NCBI GenBank assembly: GCA_001783695.1
Contig: MFNE01000011.1
Span: 1 to 40,962, forward strand
Direction of reading: 5' to 3'
Source: Candidatus Lambdaproteobacteria bacterium RIFOXYD2_FULL_50_16
GTDB taxonomy: Bacteria > SAR324 > XYD2-FULL-50-16
Length of the DNA: 40,962 bases
Of the stretch, positions 1-8,647 are shown in pieces. The notes under the pieces are model-generated. The model saw only the letters and a list, made by a program, of their open reading frames with translations. It searched no databases and was not told the DNA's origin. A program made the position numbers and the translations under genes. Each line of letters begins with the position of its first letter. Position 1 is the stretch's first letter.

Positions 1-310
1 CGCTGGTGAGTGAAAGGCCAATAAATTTCATGAAGGAGATTCGGTCGAACAGGGCCTCTTCGGTTTGGGGATCGCTCAAATGGTACCACCGCTGAAGCTT
101 CAACACTTTTACCCTCATCAAAGGTGGGCACCCTCCTTTCCCGTGGCCTCTTGGTTTTACCCCAAACGCCTCTGGAGAACCCGCTCCATCGGTGCCCAAT
201 TGATCAACTGCTCTACCTTGTCCAAAAAGCCAGCCGAGGGATGATCAAAAACCAGGGCATCGGCGAGGGTAAAAGAGGTTTCGATTTTGCGTTTCCTAGA
301 GCTTCTCCGA
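1..310 (-). pseudogene. IS5-type transposase, N-terminal part, broken and cut by the window edge
   Basis: Read on the minus strand, a stretch from about 300 to 174 encodes an IS5-like N-terminus (LADALVFDHPSAGFLDKVEQ, then LINWAPMERVLQRRLG) that ends in an in-frame TAA. The similarity resumes in another frame from about 146 to the window edge: PPLMRVKVLKLQRWYHLSD, followed by EEALFDRISFMKFIGLSLTS. The pattern LQRWYxLSD...ALxDRxSFxxFxGLSL is typical of the N-terminal (DUF772) region of IS5-family transposases. The catalytic DDE part lies outside the window. The stop and the frame change suggest an inactivated copy. Programmed frameshifting is known in some IS5 subgroups and is not excluded. 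Terminal repeats were not identified. Confidence 0.75.
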
Positions 311-387
311 TAAAGTTAGCCTGACTGTAGCATTATATATCAGTATATTAAAGTGAAAAAGTTAGGGTTTTGCCGGGCAAGGGTCTT

Positions 388-483
388 GAAAAGTTTGGTT
401 ACGACCCGTTTGACGGCTACCTAAACAACCCCCTAGAACCCCAAAGACTGAATGCGATTTTAGAGGATTTGTTTTCGCGCTAG
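388..483 (+). pseudogene. Receiver-domain C-terminal remnant
   Basis: An open stretch of 31 codons ends in TAG and reads EKFGYDPFDGYLNNPLEPQR followed by LNAILEDLFSR. It matches the last part of a response-regulator receiver domain and closely resembles the end of the hybrid kinase at 19313-21757 (FDGYLNKPLVKEQLLKTL). There is no upstream aspartate box and no start codon. The conserved Lys of the KP motif is Asn here (LNNPL). It is best read as a leftover of a lost hybrid kinase or regulator, next to the broken transposase. Confidence 0.6.
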
Positions 484-507
484 AAACCGGCCCCCGAAGG
501 GGCTGGT
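484..507 (-). terminator. Rho-independent terminator after the RNA helicase
   Basis: On the minus strand the sequence forms ACCAGCCCC, a TTCG-type loop, then GGGGCCGGTTT, with one mismatch in the stem. It starts 5 bases after the helicase stop. The T-run is short. Confidence 0.6.
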
Positions 508-511
508 CTAG

Positions 512-1993
512 TTAATCGCGTTTGCCGCGAGCGGCACCGCGACGAGGCTTTCCTTTAAAAGGACGCTTGCGACCCTTAGAAGGACTAGGGGCGCCTCCCT
601 TTTCTTGTAAGGCCTGGATCTGGGCGAACTTCATCCCAATCTGGTCGGGGCCAGAGGCTTCGGCTTGACTGGCCAGCATAGAGACCGCCCTTGCGGCCAA
701 ATCTTCAAGCTCTATTTGCCCCTCCAGGGTCTTGATAATCCGGGCCGCCGCTTGCCTAACGGGCTGATCCAATATGGACTGGACCAACTTAGCGTCCAAG
801 CTTTGTTCCATATTTTTTAAAGTAGGCACCTCTTCAGCTTGCATGTCTGCGCCAGTAGCATGCTTGATCCGCTCTAATGAGCGATACTCCCTAGCGTTCA
901 CCAAGGTAATGGCGACCCCTTTTTTTCCCGCCCTGGCCGTCCTACCAATCCGGTGGATGTAGGACTCCGTATCAAAGGGTAGGTGGTAGTTAAAAACATG
1001 GGTAATACCAGTCACATCTAGGCCCCGAGCCGCGATGTCCGTAGCCACCAACACCTCAAATTCCCCTTTTTTATAAGCCTTGATTGATGCTTCTCGTTGA
1101 TTTTGGTCCATGTCCCCGTGTAGCGCTCGGGCTCCAAAACCAAGCCCTGCCAACGACAAACACAAGGCTTCGGTCTCACGCTTGGTGCGGCAAAAGATAA
1201 TCGATTTGTCGGGCTCTTCGAACTCCATCAGCCGGACTACGGCGTCAGTTCGTTCGTGTTCGCCAATCACGTAGTAGCGCTGGATAATGTCTTTAGAGGT
1301 GGTCGAACCAGCCGAGGTTTGGATTTGAATCGGGTCTTTTAGGATTGATTGGGCCAGCTTTTGAATGGCAGGCGGCATAGTCGCCGAAAAAAGCAGCGTT
1401 TGGCGGGTTTTAGGCAAAAATTCGAAAATCAATTCCAAATCTTTAATAAAACCCATGTCCAACATTTCGTCTGCTTCGTCTAGGATTACAATTTTAGGAG
1501 CAAACTTACCCATTCGCTTTGCCCTTAAATGGTCGAGGAGTCGCCCTGGGGTGGCGACTAACACTTGGGCTCCCCGGCGTATTAATTCGGCTTGCCTAGA
1601 GATCGACTGCCCGCCATAGGCGGCGACGGTTTTAATGTCGGCGTACTTTCCTAAACGGAAAAGTTCGTCTGCTACTTGGGAGGCCAATTCGCGAGTAGGG
1701 GTAATCACTAACATCTCGACCCCGCCTTTGTGATCCAGCTGGCTCATAGCTCCAAGACCAAAAGCGGCGGTTTTGCCGGTGCCTGTTTGGGCTTGGGCGA
1801 TTAAATCATGTCCGGCCAACACCACGGGAATCGCTTGGGTTTGAATCGGGCTAGGGGTAATAAAACCAGCTTCTTGGAGCCCTTTTATAATCGAAGGGGC
1901 TAGGCCAAATTGTTCAAAGCCAGCAATTGGGGCATCGGCGACAGGGCGCTTATTCATAACCATGGGGGGACTAGGTTGTTGGGGGTCGGTCAA
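512..1993 (-). CDS. DEAD-box ATP-dependent RNA helicase
   Basis: This is a 493-residue DEAD-box helicase that unwinds RNA duplexes in ribosome assembly, mRNA turnover or cold adaptation. All family motifs are visible in order: the Q motif (GFITPSPIQ), Walker A (AQTGTGKT), PTREL, TPGR, LDEADEMLDMGF, SAT in LLFSATMP, ARGLDV and HRIGRTARAG. The second RecA domain is followed by a roughly 130-residue tail ending in a Lys/Arg/Gly-rich segment (GRKRPFKGKPRRGAARGKRD), a common RNA-binding extension in CshA/DeaD-like proteins. The start is unsure: TTG at 1993 gives the full reading, while ATG codons 10 and 12 residues later (MVMNKR) would also include the Q motif, and none has an ideal ribosome site. 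It is a single gene with its own terminator. Confidence 0.95.
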   Translation of the reverse strand: MTDPQQPSPPMVMNKRPVADAPIAGFEQFGLAPSIIKGLQEAGFITPSPIQTQAIPVVLAGHDLIAQAQTGTGKTAAFGLGAMSQLDHKGGVEMLVITPTRELASQVADELFRLGKYADIKTVAAYGGQSISRQAELIRRGAQVLVATPGRLLDHLRAKRMGKFAPKIVILDEADEMLDMGFIKDLELIFEFLPKTRQTLLFSATMPPAIQKLAQSILKDPIQIQTSAGSTTSKDIIQRYYVIGEHERTDAVVRLMEFEEPDKSIIFCRTKRETEALCLSLAGLGFGARALHGDMDQNQREASIKAYKKGEFEVLVATDIAARGLDVTGITHVFNYHLPFDTESYIHRIGRTARAGKKGVAITLVNAREYRSLERIKHATGADMQAEEVPTLKNMEQSLDAKLVQSILDQPVRQAAARIIKTLEGQIELEDLAARAVSMLASQAEASGPDQIGMKFAQIQALQEKGGAPSPSKGRKRPFKGKPRRGAARGKRD

Positions 1994-2335
1994 TTCGGGG
2001 GGGCAAGTCCCTGTTACTGCCCATCAATTTCTTGGCCGACCAGCAACCAAGGGAAACCTCTGGGGTTTCGACTTAAAGTTTGGGAGGAGGTACCGGCGTC
2101 GATGTTGCGGCCTACTAAAAGCTAGCCGAAGGCCGGATACTGGCCTGTAAATTAGGCCTTGGTCAAGTGAAACTGGGACCTATTGTAAATCGGCCCAAAA
2201 AAAGCAAGTAATATAGACCAACTGCCAACCCCCTTTTTTTTGAGCACACCTATATTTTTTGGCCGTTGGCAAAGACCTTGGCATTGTGGGAATATAAAGA
2301 GACCGCCCGGGTTTTAGGTTGGCCAAGGAGTTGTT
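1994..2335. other. Intergenic region between divergent helicase and ABC exporter genes
   Basis: This 342-base gap must hold the promoters of two divergent units. Two TTGGCA hexamers occur at about 2266 and 2279 upstream of a TATAAA at about 2293, but the spacing (20-21 and 8-9 bases) is not standard. I see no convincing gene or RNA here. Confidence 0.4.
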
Positions 2336-3052
2336 ATGCTGAAAATCAAAAATATTACCAAACGATATGGCCGCCATGAAGTGGTCTCCGAGCTTAACCT
2401 AACCATCCCAATCGGCTCGATTTTTGGACTCTTAGGGCCCAACGGGGCGGGTAAAACCACCTTAATTCGGATAATAACTGGGCTTTTAGAGCCAGATTCA
2501 GGTTCAATCTCTCTTTTAGGGGGCAAGCCTCGCGACCTTAAGGTTCGCCAACAATTGGGTTACCTGCCTCAAGAGGCGGCCTTGTATCCAGGACTGACGG
2601 TTAAAGAAAATCTCCAATTTTTTGGTCGCTGCTACGGGATCAATGGAGCAGCGCTAGAGACTCGTCTAGCCGAGCTTTTAACCCTCACCGAACTTACAGA
2701 GCAGAAAAATCAATTGGTCGAAGAGCTCTCTGGGGGCACGGCCCGAAGGGTCCTCCTGGCGAGCGCCTTGGTGCACCGCCCCCGCTTTTTGATCCTGGAC
2801 GAGCCCACCTCCGGGGTGGACCCGCTATTGCGGCGTAAATTCTGGAAGTGGCTGAGGGCTTTGTCCTTAGAGGGGGCAAGCGTTCTGGTCACTACCCATC
2901 ACTTAGCCGAAGCCGAGGCCTGCGAGCAGATCTTGTTTCTGCGGCATGGCAAGGCGCTTGATGTAGGGGAGCCCAAGGCCTTGATGAAGCGGTACCACGC
3001 GCCCGATTTAGAGGCTGCTTTTTTAGCAGCCACCTTGGAAGGATCACCATGA
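2336..3052 (+). CDS. ABC exporter ATP-binding protein
   Basis: This 238-residue nucleotide-binding subunit powers the membrane partner encoded directly downstream. Visible motifs are Walker A GPNGAGKTT (about residues 34-42), the Q-loop LPQEAALYPGLT, the signature LSGGTARRV, Walker B FLILDEPTSGVDP and the H-loop VTTHH. The layout and length fit ABC-2 exporters of the DrrA/NatA/YbhF type. The ATG at 2336 has an AGGAG site seven bases upstream. Its stop overlaps the permease start by four bases (ATGA), so the two genes are translationally coupled. The signature carries Thr-Ala where most members have Gln/Met, a mild variation. The substrate cannot be told from sequence. Confidence 0.95.
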   Translation: MLKIKNITKRYGRHEVVSELNLTIPIGSIFGLLGPNGAGKTTLIRIITGLLEPDSGSISLLGGKPRDLKVRQQLGYLPQEAALYPGLTVKENLQFFGRCYGINGAALETRLAELLTLTELTEQKNQLVEELSGGTARRVLLASALVHRPRFLILDEPTSGVDPLLRRKFWKWLRALSLEGASVLVTTHHLAEAEACEQILFLRHGKALDVGEPKALMKRYHAPDLEAAFLAATLEGSP

Positions 3053-4218
3053 AACTGCAATGGATCGCTTGGCGTTTGATCCTAGAAATCAGACGGGACC
3101 GACGCACACTGGCCATGTTTTTTTTGGTGCCCCTGGTGGTGATGACCTTGATTTATTATGCGTTGCAAGGTGATGAAAAGGCCAGTCTCGGCCTAGTGAC
3201 CCGAGGGGTAGCACGGCTTTGGGATTACCCTATAAGCGCCGTGTTGGCCGAGTCCGAAGACCTGGAGTTGGTCGAGCTTTCTTTGCCCGATGAAGAGGCA
3301 GACCCGGTCAAAATCGAAGCCTTTATCAAAGATGCCTTAGCCAAGGGAGAGGTACAGGGGGTTTTGCTGATGGATGCCCGCTTGCTAGAGGAACGCTTCG
3401 GCGGGGAGCGAGGCGATTTGCATCTTTATTTAGAAGGCAGCCGCCCCACCGCCACGGCGGCGATTTTGTCAGGGGTCGCTTCCGCGATGGACGATCTGGC
3501 CGAGCAACTGCCAATCGTGGTGGATAATACCTGTTCGGCACAATGCGCCGAATCTATTAACAATAAAGCCCTAAACCTCAATAAACACTACCTCTACGGC
3601 GACGAAGACTACCGCTCAATTGACTATTTCCTACCCGCGTTCCCGCCGCTATTAGTCTTTTTTTTCACTTTTATTATTACCATTATTACCTTTCAACGCG
3701 AACGGGCGCGGGGCACACTGGCCCGGTTGATTATCGCTCCTTTTTCCTTTTTTCAGGTAATTTTGGGCTATGGATTGGGCTTTTTTGCTTTTTTTACTCT
3801 CCAATCGGCAATTGTTTTGGGTTATGTTTTGCTGCTGCTTCGTATCCCCTTGACCGGCTGGCAGATAACCCAATTGGGGTTTTTAACCCTACTTTTGATG
3901 CTGGTAGCCATGGTAATGGGGCTTTTTTGTTCTTTTTTAGCAAAAAACGAATTTCAAGCGATTCAATTTATTCCCCTGGTAATTTTACCCCAAATCTTTT
4001 TGTCGGATATGATTTGGCGGGTCGAAACCTTCCCCGTCTTTTTTAGACTTTTAGCCTTCTCCTTTCCCCTTACTTACGCCAATCGCGCCGCCCGCGGTTT
4101 GGTGCTCAAGGGGGAAGCCTTGTGGATCAATTGGCCCGACCTCTTGGCTTTGGTCGGGTTCTTGGGGTTGTTTTTATTAGGGATGCTGCTTTTTGTCCGC
4201 AGCCGCCAAGCGGTATAA
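3049..4218 (+). CDS. ABC-2 type exporter permease
   Basis: This 389-residue inner-membrane protein is the partner of the preceding ATPase. The first membrane segment lies at about residues 22-42 (TLAMFFLVPLVVMTLIYYAL). A periplasmic domain of roughly 140 residues follows and contains two Cys (NTCSAQCAES). Five or six membrane helices fill residues 185-385, beginning with the conserved FLPAFPPLLVFFFTFIITII and QRERARGTLARLIIAP. This matches the ABC2_membrane_3/YhgE-like fold of multidrug or polymer exporters. It has a four-base overlap with the ATPase gene. There is no adjacent membrane-fusion gene, so it probably works as an ABC-2 pump with a duplicated or homodimeric permease. Confidence 0.93.
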   Translation: MKLQWIAWRLILEIRRDRRTLAMFFLVPLVVMTLIYYALQGDEKASLGLVTRGVARLWDYPISAVLAESEDLELVELSLPDEEADPVKIEAFIKDALAKGEVQGVLLMDARLLEERFGGERGDLHLYLEGSRPTATAAILSGVASAMDDLAEQLPIVVDNTCSAQCAESINNKALNLNKHYLYGDEDYRSIDYFLPAFPPLLVFFFTFIITIITFQRERARGTLARLIIAPFSFFQVILGYGLGFFAFFTLQSAIVLGYVLLLLRIPLTGWQITQLGFLTLLLMLVAMVMGLFCSFLAKNEFQAIQFIPLVILPQIFLSDMIWRVETFPVFFRLLAFSFPLTYANRAARGLVLKGEALWINWPDLLALVGFLGLFLLGMLLFVRSRQAV

Positions 4219-4295
4219 ACCAGGATCAGTAATGCTTCGAGCCTGATTAATCCAAGCTTGGGGACCAAAGGGAGAGGGAGCCAGGGGAGCGATCT

Positions 4296-4332
4296 AAAAA
4301 AACGCCCTCCAGGACGCGAATCTTGAAGGGCG
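4296..4332 (-). terminator. Rho-independent terminator for the lipoprotein transcript
   Basis: On the minus strand CGCCCT (4332-4327) pairs with AGGGCG (4308-4303), with an imperfect inner stem, and is followed by seven T residues. It lies about 60 bases after the stop of the 3' open segment of the lipoprotein gene. Confidence 0.7.
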
Positions 4333-4389
4333 ACGGGTCTTCCAAAACTAAACAAACCAGACTCTAGCGCCCAGTTTGTTTGGTTTGGC

Positions 4390-5502
4390 CTACTTATTAG
4401 GCTCTATCTCTTTTACCTTGGCCACAAAGGCTTGGTTTGCTGCCTGCAACCCCCCTAAAAGGCTTTTAGAAAACTTCGCTTTGTCCACCACCAGGGCAAC
4501 GTCTGACTTAGAACTGGCGGCCACGCTCACTCCCATGCTCCCGATACTGCCAGCATAACCTTCGTTACCTGTTTCGCTAATCTTTTTAAGCTGCCCAAAG
4601 TCCGCCCCTAATTCTAGCAGGTCTTCGGTGACTAGGTTTCCTTGTCCGAAGGGTTTAACCTCGTTCTCTGACGAGTGGACCGTGTAATTAACCTTAACCT
4701 GCATCTTGGCTTCCGCCGAAACCTCGGCGCTGCCGCCCAAAAAGCCCGATGAATTTCCACTAGATTCGGTTTAAATTAGGGTCACTTGAATAATCGGTAA
4801 AATTGCGGCCGACTTGGTTTCAAAGGCAACCCAATGGAACGCCCGACCATTAACCATCGAAATCTTGCCAACACTGTGCGCACCTGCACTCAGGCCCATA
4901 GGATACCAAAGGGGTAGGCCAGTAGGCGATAGAATCACAAATCCCGAAGGATCGGTCATACTCGGCTCTTCGAAGTGACTGCCACCTTCATTGATTTCAG
5001 CAAAATCGATTCCGTGAAAACCCTTAGTCCCTTTGACTTCGTCGGCGCTAACCACCTCTCGTCCAGTGCTGGCCAATTGAGCCAAAAGGTCCGCATATAC
5101 TTGATCGGCAATTTGGCGTAGGTCGGCGGCGGTTAGGTTGGTCACTCGCACTTTGATCTCAGAAGAAGCCCCCGAAGACTGTCCACCCCCTAAGGTACGC
5201 CCGCCTTGAACCTTGGCTGTAGCCCCTGTTTCAGTTTGGACGATCAGGATCAAACCGGGGACAGAGACCTTGGAGACATTTTCTAATGCGTCTTCTAAAT
5301 CACCAATATCGTTGAACTTTACGTCCTCCTTCAGCGCCCCGCCGGGCAGTGCTTTGGCGGCAACGGTAGGGGAAATTTGAGCAGGAAAGTTGGCTGAAGG
5401 TTCGGGGGGATCGAAGGAAATACAGCCGTTAAGCGCCAGAGACGCTCCAGCCAGTATGGTTAAAACCTTCGCCCAGGTGGGCACTCTATAGGATTTGGGC
5501 AT
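4390..5502 (-). pseudogene. Putative lipoprotein gene split by an in-frame TAA
   Basis: The reading starts at ATG 5502, with GGAG six bases upstream. It begins MPKSYRVPTWAKVLTILAGA, then SLALNGC: a signal peptide with a lipobox Cys at residue 23. A Gly/Ser-rich segment follows, then a region predicted as mostly beta-strand. After ...ILPIIQVTLI a TAA stands at 4773-4771. The same frame then continues without another stop for 126 codons to 4390 (TESSGNSSGFLGGSAEVSAE, then KMQVKVNYTVHSS...). The downstream part has no ribosome site and would need a TTG start at 4740, so one gene of about 369 residues interrupted by a nonsense codon fits best. I do not recognise the family. A sequencing error or stop-codon readthrough would give the same picture. 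Confidence 0.65.
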
Positions 5503-5924
5503 ATCAAACTCCGTGTTGAGTTGCGAAATCCACCGACATTTAAACACTCCAAGAATCAGGAACGCATGCCAAGGCAGTCCTCGCGAATAAAAAAGGATTT
5601 GGAATGGTTTGTTTGTTTTAAATAAAATAAACCGAAGAGCTTGTCTATTTTTTATAATACTACAAAATCAATTGAATATAATTTTTGTCCCATTTTGCCC
5701 ACTTTGATCCATTGGGTAGCGATTTAAGTATTTTTCTACAATATCAAATTGTTATACAACAAAGGTGGAAAAAGGTTTGCTTCTTTTCCTGGCAATAAGC
5801 CCAAAGAGGGCTTTGGCTTTACAGTTCCGGCCAAAACTGGCACTTTTTTAAAACTTGGTATTTTCAATTGCGCCCTATTCTTGCGGGGATTGCGTTTTCT
5901 TAAATAGGTCTCTTTAAGGTTTAA
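5503..5924. other. AT-rich intergenic region, divergent promoters
   Basis: This is a 422-base gap between divergent genes. The part from about 5590 to 5760 is strongly AT-rich, as expected for promoters. A small inverted repeat (AAGCCC-AAAGA-GGGCTT, around 5800) lies before the kinase gene. I found no coding segment and no known riboswitch. Confidence 0.4.
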
Positions 5925-8213
5925 TTGAAACGGATTCAAAGCAAGTTTATTGCTTTTATGGCCCTGGCCTTGAGCCTAACCTTGTCCATTGCCTTTTTTG
6001 GAGGCAAGGCTTTGCTGCACCAGATCGAGATGCAGTTGGGGGTGGCCTTTGCCAGAAAGCAGGTGCTTTATGACAAAGAACGCAGCATCCATCCCATTTT
6101 ACGAGAATTAAATCTCACCCATAAGTTGGCCCAATCTGCGCCAGTTATGCACTGGTCCCTTTTTGAATCCGACGAAAAGGCCAAAATAGAAGCCTTGTCC
6201 GCGCTAGAGGTCTTTCGCCAAGAAACCGCAGACAAAAGCTATTTTATCGCGTTAACCCTGTCTGGCGGGCTGTACTTTTACAATGGTGAGCAATCCCCTA
6301 ATTCAGATCTACCCCGATACCGCCTAGACACCAAAAAGCAAGAAGACCTCTGGTTTTACAACACCTTGAAACAAGAAAAACCTTGCCTGCTTAATGTGGA
6401 TTATAACGAAACCATGAAGGTCGCCAAGGTTTGGATCAACTGCGTAATTTTAACCCCTCAGGGTCCAAAGGGTGTGGTCGGGACGGGTTTTGATTTATCC
6501 TATTTTATCAATCAGGTGATCGACGACCAAGAGCAGGGCATCAGTAATCTGTTTATCGACACTAAAGGGGCGATTCAGGCCCATAGGGACCGGGGGATGA
6601 TTGATTTTAACAGTATTTCCAAGGTCGAAGGCTCGCAAAATCTGCTGTTTAGTTTGCTCGCTAATCAGGACGAAAAAGAAGAACTAAAACGCCAAATGGC
6701 TCGCCTCCAAAAGGAACCTAACGACTCGGCTACCTTGGTGCTTGAAATCAATGGAGGTCAATACATCGTAGGCTTGGCCTACATCCCTGAAATCGGCTGG
6801 TACAATGTCTCCTTATTGCAGGTGGGCCAGTGGGTCGATCAATCCCTGTTTGCCCCAATAGGCGGGCTTTTATTGGTGGCCTTGCTTTTGCTTTTGGGAT
6901 TATCTTTTGGGATGATCAAGATCCTAATTTTAGACCGCCTCGCCAAACTGGATCAAGGCGTAGCCCAAGTGGCGAAAGGGAACTACGATCTGGTCTGGGA
7001 AAAAACCGCTGATGACGAAATTGGCCGGTTAAGCGAAAATTTTGCGGCCATGACTAAAACCATCGAATCTTACACCAAGGACCTGGAACAAAAAGTCCTT
7101 GAGCGCACCGCCGAGTTGACCGTAGCCAATCAAACCAAGGATAAATTTTTCTCAATTATTAGCCACGATTTGAGGGGCCCGACCGGGAGTCTGGCTATTA
7201 TTTTGAACGAGGTAGTCAGTAGTCCCAGTGATATTGACCAGGAAATGCTCTCTGGGATGCAGGTTACGACCAAAAATCTATATAATCTATTAAACCAACT
7301 CTTAGACTGGGCCCGCAGCCAGCAAGGAAAACTCGAACTCAACCCAGTTGACTTCGACCTAAACAAGGCGGTTTCTGAGGTGATGGAAACCCTCAAGGGT
7401 CAAGCAAATCAAAAAGGGGTGGTCTTGATTGACCAGATCGAATCTGGCTCTTTTGCCAAAGCCGACCTCGCAACCGTGGCCACTGTACTAAGAAACCTGG
7501 TGGGCAATTCGCTTAAATTTACCCCTAGTGGCGGGAAAGTTGAGATTAGAGCCAAGCCAATGGATCAGAGGGTTTTAGTCACCATCAGCGACAATGGTTT
7601 AGGTATGACCGAAGAGGTGCGCTCTAACCTCTTTAAAGTAGGCAAAAACGTAAAATCTAGCCTAGGTACCAACAAAGAAGAGGGTTCCGGTTTAGGGTTG
7701 ATCCTGTGTGCCGAATTTGTAGCCAGAAACCAGGGGGAGATTGGGGTGGATTCAGAGTTAGGCAAGGGATCCCAGTTTTGGTTTACCTTGCCCAAAGGGG
7801 AACAGCCAACCGAACTGCCCGAGCGCACCAGTTGGGAATTAAAGCCGATTAGCGTGCTATTAGTCGAAGATAACCCCATCCACCAGCAATCGAGCGCCAA
7901 GGCTTTGGAAGAATTAGGCTTTAGCTACGAAACCGCCAATAATGGGGCTGAAGCCTTGGCCTGGTTAAAACGGGTTGAATTTGATTTAGTCTTAATGGAT
8001 ATCGACATGCCCATCATGAACGGGGTCGAGGCTACTAGAAAAATCCATCAAGAAATTAAGCCCAGTCTGCCGATTTTTGCCCTCTCTGCTTATAACGAAC
8101 AAGAAATGAAAGAGGCCCATCCAGGGGCCGATTTCCCGGTTCACCTGGACAAACCGTTAGAACCCAGAGCACTAGCCAAAGCTTGGCAAGCCTGCCAAAC
8201 CGGTCAGCAATAA
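5925..8213 (+). CDS. Hybrid sensor histidine kinase with Cache-like sensor
   Basis: This 762-residue membrane kinase has its own receiver. Order: TM1 (about 9-29), a periplasmic Cache-like sensor (about 30-305), TM2 (about 311-333), HAMP (333-387), a short coiled coil, and HisKA with FSIISHDLRGP and the phospho-acceptor His414. The HATPase follows, with N box NLVGNSLKFTP, G1 ISDNGLGM and G2 GSGLGL. The C-terminal receiver has ED in LLVEDN, acceptor Asp692 in LMDIDMP, Ser in ALSAY and Lys in LDKPL. The TTG start is preceded by AAGG at suitable spacing. No response regulator with an output domain is adjacent, so phosphate probably goes to a distant phosphotransfer protein. Its catalytic core is very like that of the kinase at 19313-21757. 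The ligand is unknown. Confidence 0.93.
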   Translation: MKRIQSKFIAFMALALSLTLSIAFFGGKALLHQIEMQLGVAFARKQVLYDKERSIHPILRELNLTHKLAQSAPVMHWSLFESDEKAKIEALSALEVFRQETADKSYFIALTLSGGLYFYNGEQSPNSDLPRYRLDTKKQEDLWFYNTLKQEKPCLLNVDYNETMKVAKVWINCVILTPQGPKGVVGTGFDLSYFINQVIDDQEQGISNLFIDTKGAIQAHRDRGMIDFNSISKVEGSQNLLFSLLANQDEKEELKRQMARLQKEPNDSATLVLEINGGQYIVGLAYIPEIGWYNVSLLQVGQWVDQSLFAPIGGLLLVALLLLLGLSFGMIKILILDRLAKLDQGVAQVAKGNYDLVWEKTADDEIGRLSENFAAMTKTIESYTKDLEQKVLERTAELTVANQTKDKFFSIISHDLRGPTGSLAIILNEVVSSPSDIDQEMLSGMQVTTKNLYNLLNQLLDWARSQQGKLELNPVDFDLNKAVSEVMETLKGQANQKGVVLIDQIESGSFAKADLATVATVLRNLVGNSLKFTPSGGKVEIRAKPMDQRVLVTISDNGLGMTEEVRSNLFKVGKNVKSSLGTNKEEGSGLGLILCAEFVARNQGEIGVDSELGKGSQFWFTLPKGEQPTELPERTSWELKPISVLLVEDNPIHQQSSAKALEELGFSYETANNGAEALAWLKRVEFDLVLMDIDMPIMNGVEATRKIHQEIKPSLPIFALSAYNEQEMKEAHPGADFPVHLDKPLEPRALAKAWQACQTGQQ

Positions 8214-8647
8214 ACCAAACGGGACTAAGGGCAGTTTCGATTACACCAAAGGACCTTGGGCTCGGGCTTCTTGCTCGGCTTTTATGGTGGCTTCGTCTTT
8301 ATAAAGGCGGCTGTGTTCGAGGTATTTGGTTTGACCCTAAGGTGACGGTGGAAACTAAATCTCCGATAGCTTTTTAACCCTACAGTTCAACTGACTCTGG
8401 ATCCCTGCCGCCCCGTTAACCTTCCCTTCCAATTCAACCTGCTAATCTAAATGCAGCGTACCAATAGCTAAAGGCGAGACTCCAGGCCTTTGCTATGGGG
8501 GGAATTTTGAAGCCGTCTTAAAAAGATACCCATCTATTTTAAAAAGGGTTTGGCTTAGCCGAACCACAAGTCTTATTTTTCGGTTATCATTTTTATTAGG
8601 CTGTGAAAATATCAATAGCGAACGAAAAAATTTCTCCAAAATTAAAC
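8214..8647. other. Intergenic region between kinase and barrel gene
   Basis: Apart from a short possible coding remnant on the minus strand (8241-8335), this region holds an imperfect hairpin near 8458-8500 (CCAATAGCTAAAGGC against GGCCTTTGCTATGG). An AT-rich stretch just before the barrel gene probably contains its promoter. No recognisable RNA gene is seen. Confidence 0.35.
8241..8335 (-). pseudogene. Possible short coding remnant
   Basis: On the minus strand 31 open codons between two stops read GQTKYLEHSRLYKDEATIKA followed by EQEARAQGPLV. The composition looks like genuine protein, but there is no start codon. I do not recognise the family. It may be the tail of a lost gene or chance. 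Confidence 0.25.

Noticed and set aside
4390-4740. Separate 116-residue protein with a TTG start
   Set aside because: It is in the same frame as the lipoprotein upstream, only a stop codon apart, and has no ribosome site, so I treat it as the 3' part of one broken gene.
5548-5924. Cyclic-di-GMP or other known riboswitch before the kinase gene
   Set aside because: I looked for the conserved core sequences and found none; only a small inverted repeat is present.
7565-7900. Minus-strand open frame inside the first hybrid kinase gene
   Set aside because: It lies wholly within a kinase region with clear conserved motifs, has no ribosome site and no recognisable product. It is a shadow of the real gene.
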